DNA of 9,021 bases from RGIG3528 sp045640725 (GTDB lineage: Bacteria > Bacillota > Clostridia > Lachnospirales > Lachnospiraceae): assembly GCA_045640725.1 (NCBI GenBank), contig JAZUFN010000237.1, positions 1 to 9,021 on the forward strand. Reading direction: 5' to 3'. Under the pieces are notes generated by a model. It searched no databases, had not been told where the DNA came from, and saw nothing but the letters and a program-made list of their open reading frames with translations. Positions 6,839 through 9,021 of the stretch are shown one piece after another (position 1 is the stretch's first letter; every line of letters starts with the position of its first letter). The position numbers were made by a program, and so were the translations under genes.

Positions 6839-7333
6839 ATGAAAAAAAGAATTTTAGCTTTGATTATGGTGGCATTAGTAGCTGTATTAACAGCATGTGG
6901 CAGTGGCTCGGGTGCTACGCCTACTCCTTCCAAGACAACAGCAGGAAAGTATTCCTATGTACATGATGGCAAGAAAATAACCATCGGCGAGAGCGCAGAG
7001 GCTGTTCTGGACAAGCTGGGAGAAGCTACATCCACATTTACATCAAAAAGCTGTGCATTTGAGGGTGAGGATCACTTTTATACCTATGGCACATCTCTTC
7101 AGATAGTTACCAGCAAGGTCAATGGTAAGGAAGTACTTACTACCATTCAGCTGCTTGATGATCTGGTGGCCACACCGGAAGGTGTAAAAATCGGTGACAG
7201 TGCAGAAGCTGTGGCTAAGGCTTATGGTGAGGGCAAGGATGGTAAGTTTTCCGTAAAAGACGGTAAGACCTCTCTGGTTATTGTTACAAAGAACGGGGAA
7301 GTTTCTTCCATTACCTATACCTACGAGAATTAG
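6839..7333 (+). CDS. Small lipoprotein with two related repeats (BLIP/SmpA-like fold suspected)
   Basis: A 164-residue protein with a clear lipoprotein signal: KKR start, hydrophobic 5-18 and lipobox LTAC with Cys20, then a Ser/Gly/Thr/Pro-rich linker (21-36). The mature part contains two related units, marked by ITIGESAEAVLDKLGEA and VKIGDSAEAVAKAYGEG, each followed by beta-strand-like sequence. This pattern recalls the two-repeat beta-lactamase-inhibitor (BLIP) and SmpA/OmlA-type domains, which mainly bind proteins; the resemblance is by eye only. The ATG begins one base after the SGNH stop codon, with GAAAGG (6825-6830) eight bases upstream inside the preceding gene. It is the last gene of the unit. 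It is probably anchored on the outer membrane face near the acyl transfer machinery as a binding or accessory factor. Its function is not known. Confidence 0.8.
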   Translation: MKKRILALIMVALVAVLTACGSGSGATPTPSKTTAGKYSYVHDGKKITIGESAEAVLDKLGEATSTFTSKSCAFEGEDHFYTYGTSLQIVTSKVNGKEVLTTIQLLDDLVATPEGVKIGDSAEAVAKAYGEGKDGKFSVKDGKTSLVIVTKNGEVSSITYTYEN

Positions 7334-7343
7334 TCTTTTTGAG

Positions 7344-7373
7344 ATCCGCATTTATAAAATGATAAAGCGGGAT
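7344..7373 (+). other. Imperfect hairpin after the lipoprotein gene, without a T-run
   Basis: ATCCGC (7344-7349) pairs with GCGGGAT with one bulge, and TTTAT pairs with ATAAA inside it around a short A-rich loop. It starts 10 bases after the stop codon, where an operon terminator would be expected. No T-run follows on the + strand, so intrinsic termination is doubtful; it could instead stabilise the mRNA 3' end or slow polymerase. Confidence 0.35.
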
Positions 7374-7407
7374 ATGGATGAGTTTGCAAAAAAGTATAAA
7401 TTCACCG

Positions 7408-7436
7408 TTGACATGATATTTGATTTGTGGTAAAAT
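7408..7436 (+). promoter_or_regulatory. Near-consensus promoter of the trp leader
   Basis: A perfect TTGACA (7408-7413) is separated by 17 bases from TAAAAT (7431-7436). TG at 7428-7429 gives an extended -10. Transcription should begin near 7442-7445, just ahead of the T-box leader. This strong constitutive-looking promoter fits control at the level of leader termination rather than initiation. Confidence 0.75.
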
Positions 7437-7442
7437 CGCTTC

Positions 7443-7728
7443 AATTCAATGAAGCAATAAACCGTTGAAGTGGAGATAACGGTGGTGAAGCCTTTACAGA
7501 GAGTGCTGCAGAGCTGAGAGCAGCGTGAGAAACCAGCCATCAAATGGACCACAGAGGGCATGAGGAAAAATGCATTGCATCTAGTATTTCATGACGTAGG
7601 ACCTGCGTGAAGGGTCAGAAGTATGTTAGTACTTTTAAAAAGCGTGCAGCATGGCTGCAAATCAAGGTGGCACCGCGGATTAGTTTATTCGTCCTTGACA
7701 GATAAGGCTCTGTCAGGGACTTTTTTTA
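7443..7728 (+). promoter_or_regulatory. Tryptophan T-box riboswitch leader of the trp genes
   Basis: The conserved T-box element AAGGTGGCACCGCGG is at 7664-7678. Its TGGC can pair with a tRNA 3' end GCCA, which fits tRNA-Trp with discriminator G. The Stem I region spans about 7482-7552: GTGGT (7482-7486) pairs with ACCAC (7548-7552), and the AGAGAG block lies at 7497-7502. TGG (7545-7547) followed by A sits immediately before the closing strand as the specifier codon. Small hairpins follow at 7619-7634 (AAGTA/TACTT) and 7645-7659 (TGCAGC/GCTGCA, a Stem III candidate). AAGG (7664-7667) can pair with CCTT (7693-7696) as antiterminator, competing with the terminator. Uncharged tRNA-Trp should thus allow read-through into trpD. 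The exact 5' end and the middle stems are by-eye estimates. Confidence 0.93.
7691..7727 (+). terminator. Regulated terminator of the trp T-box leader
   Basis: GTCCTTGACAGA (7691-7702) and TCTGTCAGGGAC (7709-7720) form a 12-pair stem with one G-U pair and a six-base loop, followed by seven T (7721-7727). Its 5' strand overlaps the antiterminator partner CCTT, giving the two exclusive folds expected of a T-box. Confidence 0.92.
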
Positions 7729-7798
7729 TAGGTCCTTTGATGAGCTCAGTATTATTATAGAAAAGGGCAAAGCCCGAGGATAGCAGAAAGGAACGGAT

Positions 7799-8821
7799 AT
7801 GATTAAAGAAGCTATTGAAAAAATTGTTAACAAAGAGGACCTTACTTATGAAGAAGCTTATGCTGTGATGAATGAGATTATGGATGGAGAGACCACTCCT
7901 ACTCAGAATGCGGCATTTTTAGCAGCACTTTCCACCAAAAGTACCAAGTCTGAGACTATTGAAGAGATAGCAGGATGTGCAAGAGCAATGAGAGATCATG
8001 CTACTCCGGTTGATACAGGTGACATGGAAGTGATGGAGATAGTCGGTACAGGCGGTGATAAGTCCAACAGCTTTAATATATCTACTACTTCAGCCATAGT
8101 TGTGGCTGCGGCCGGCGTTAAAATAGCTAAGCATGGTAACAGAGCAGCATCCTCAGCCTGCGGTACTGCAGACTGTCAGGAAGCACTTGGCATTAATATT
8201 TCCCAGACTCCGGAAAAGTGCCTGGAGCTTCTGGAAAATACAGGTATTTGCTTCTTCTTTGCTCAGAAGTATCATGCCAGCATGAAATATGTAGGAGCTA
8301 TCAGAAAGGAATTGGGATTCAGAACAGTTTTCAATATCTTAGGACCTCTTACCAATCCAGCCAAGCCTACCCGCATGTTACTTGGGGTATATGATGAGAG
8401 TCTGGTACAGCCGCTGGCCAAAGTTCTTTCCAGCCTGGGAGTAAAGCGAGGCATGGTAGTATATGGTATGGACAAGCTGGATGAGCTTTCACTCTCAGCA
8501 CCTACCTATGTTTGTGAGATTAAGGACGGATTTTACAATCCATATACATTAAAACCGGAGGATTTTGGCCTTCATCCATGTGACAAGGAAGAGCTTAAGG
8601 GCGGCACACCTGCAGAGAATGCAGCTATTACCACAGCTATTCTTAAAGGCGAGGAGCAGGGAGCCAAGAGAGAAGCAGTTCTTTACAATGCCGGAGTGGC
8701 TTTATATCTTGCAGACAAGGCACCTTGCATTTCTGAGGGTATCAAGCTGGCAGCTGAGACCATAGACAGTGGAAAGGCTTATGAGAAGCTTCAGCAGTAC
8801 ATTAAAAACAGTCAGGAATAA
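7799..8821 (+). CDS. trpD: Anthranilate phosphoribosyltransferase
   Basis: This 340-residue protein has the usual length for TrpD, the cytoplasmic enzyme that joins anthranilate to phosphoribosyl pyrophosphate to form phosphoribosylanthranilate in tryptophan synthesis. The phosphoribosyl-binding loop GTGGDKSNSFN is at 83-93, KHGNR at 111-115, the FGFRT-like ELGFRT with NILGPLTNP at 171-187, and the metal-binding Asp228-Glu229 in LDELSL. The KHGNR extension reads AASSACGTAD instead of the common SVSSKSGSAD, a conservative-looking variant with the Gly-x-Ala-Asp core kept. AGAAAGGA (7785-7792) precedes the ATG by six bases. It is the first gene after the T-box leader, and trpC starts two bases after its stop, so the two are cotranscribed under tRNA-Trp control. 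trpE and trpG are not upstream here. Confidence 0.97.
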   Translation: MIKEAIEKIVNKEDLTYEEAYAVMNEIMDGETTPTQNAAFLAALSTKSTKSETIEEIAGCARAMRDHATPVDTGDMEVMEIVGTGGDKSNSFNISTTSAIVVAAAGVKIAKHGNRAASSACGTADCQEALGINISQTPEKCLELLENTGICFFFAQKYHASMKYVGAIRKELGFRTVFNILGPLTNPAKPTRMLLGVYDESLVQPLAKVLSSLGVKRGMVVYGMDKLDELSLSAPTYVCEIKDGFYNPYTLKPEDFGLHPCDKEELKGGTPAENAAITTAILKGEEQGAKREAVLYNAGVALYLADKAPCISEGIKLAAETIDSGKAYEKLQQYIKNSQE

Positions 8822-8823
8822 AG

Positions 8824-9021
8824 ATGGCAACTATTTTAGATACCATAGCTGAATATGCGAAAGAGAGAGTAGTAGCAGATGAAAGACGTATTTCTCTGCC
8901 TGAGATAATAGAATTGGCTACTACTGTGACTACCGGCAGAGAGCCCTTTGCTTTTGAAAAAGCCTTGAAAAATCCCGGCATGTCCTTTATCTGCGAAGTG
9001 AAAAAAGCTTCACCTTCCAAG
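8824..9021 (+). CDS. trpC: Indole-3-glycerol phosphate synthase, N-terminal part (runs off window)
   Basis: The first 66 residues are present and the gene continues past the window edge; the full enzyme is about 260 residues. FEKALKNPGMSFICEVKKASPSK (split here as residues 44-53 and 54-66) matches the TrpC signature, with Glu58 and Lys60 as catalytic-site residues of the first beta strand and Ser63-Pro64-Ser65 after it. TrpC closes carboxyphenylamino-deoxyribulose phosphate to indole-3-glycerol phosphate, two steps after TrpD. AGGA (8814-8817) at the end of trpD lies six bases before the ATG, and the gap between genes is two bases. It shares the T-box-controlled transcript. Confidence 0.95.
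   Translation, partial: MATILDTIAEYAKERVVADERRISLPEIIELATTVTTGREPFAFEKALKNPGMSFICEVKKASPSK

Noticed and set aside
7344..7373. Hairpin considered as the terminator of the seven-gene operon
   Set aside because: There is no T-run after the stem on the + strand and the stem has two bulges. It is listed only as a hairpin, and the true operon end is unresolved.
7765..7775. GGGC-AAA-GCCC hairpin just ahead of the trpD ribosome binding site
   Set aside because: Only four base pairs and no T-run; too short to call a terminator or a regulatory site.

Overview
The window looks like chromosomal DNA of a low-to-mid GC anaerobic Firmicute, most likely a Lachnospiraceae-type clostridium (Butyrivibrio/Roseburia-like). 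This rests on uniformly Gram-positive ribosome binding sites (AAAGGA, GGAG, AAGGAG), lipoproteins with Gram-positive style lipoboxes, a tryptophan T-box leader, and protein sequences of a style I associate with that family. The taxonomic call is inference. All genes lie on the + strand, packing is dense, and I see no mobile elements, CRISPR arrays, tRNAs or rRNAs.

Layout. (1) Positions 1-368 hold the C-terminal end of a transglutaminase-like protein, closed by a rho-independent terminator at 375-414. (2) An extended -10 promoter at 416-443 precedes a compact seven-gene unit at 501-7333 whose gaps are 1 to 33 bases, with one ATGA overlap. Its genes are a second transglutaminase-like lipoprotein, an aspartate/glutamate racemase family protein, a DltA-like adenylating ligase, a DltC-like carrier protein, an MBOAT membrane acyltransferase, a DltD-like membrane-anchored SGNH-type protein, and a small lipoprotein with an internal repeat. 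(3) A near-consensus promoter at 7408-7436 drives a tryptophan-specific T-box leader with its own terminator, followed by trpD (7799-8821) and the first 66 codons of trpC (8824 to the window end).

How the genes may work together. The central unit resembles the dlt system, in which an amino acid is adenylated, loaded on a carrier, passed across the membrane by an MBOAT protein and esterified to an envelope polymer. It departs from the classical dltABCD set in several ways: the order is ligase-carrier-MBOAT-SGNH; a racemase is translationally coupled to the ligase; the MBOAT is long, as in the AlgI/PatA group; the SGNH-like protein has Cys where the nucleophilic Ser is expected; and lipoproteins flank the set. 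By-eye alignment of the ligase pocket also differs from DltA and places a Lys in the side-chain pocket. The working hypothesis is an envelope aminoacylation system using an amino acid other than D-alanine, possibly D-aspartate or D-glutamate. The trp genes form a separate transcription unit controlled by uncharged tRNA-Trp.
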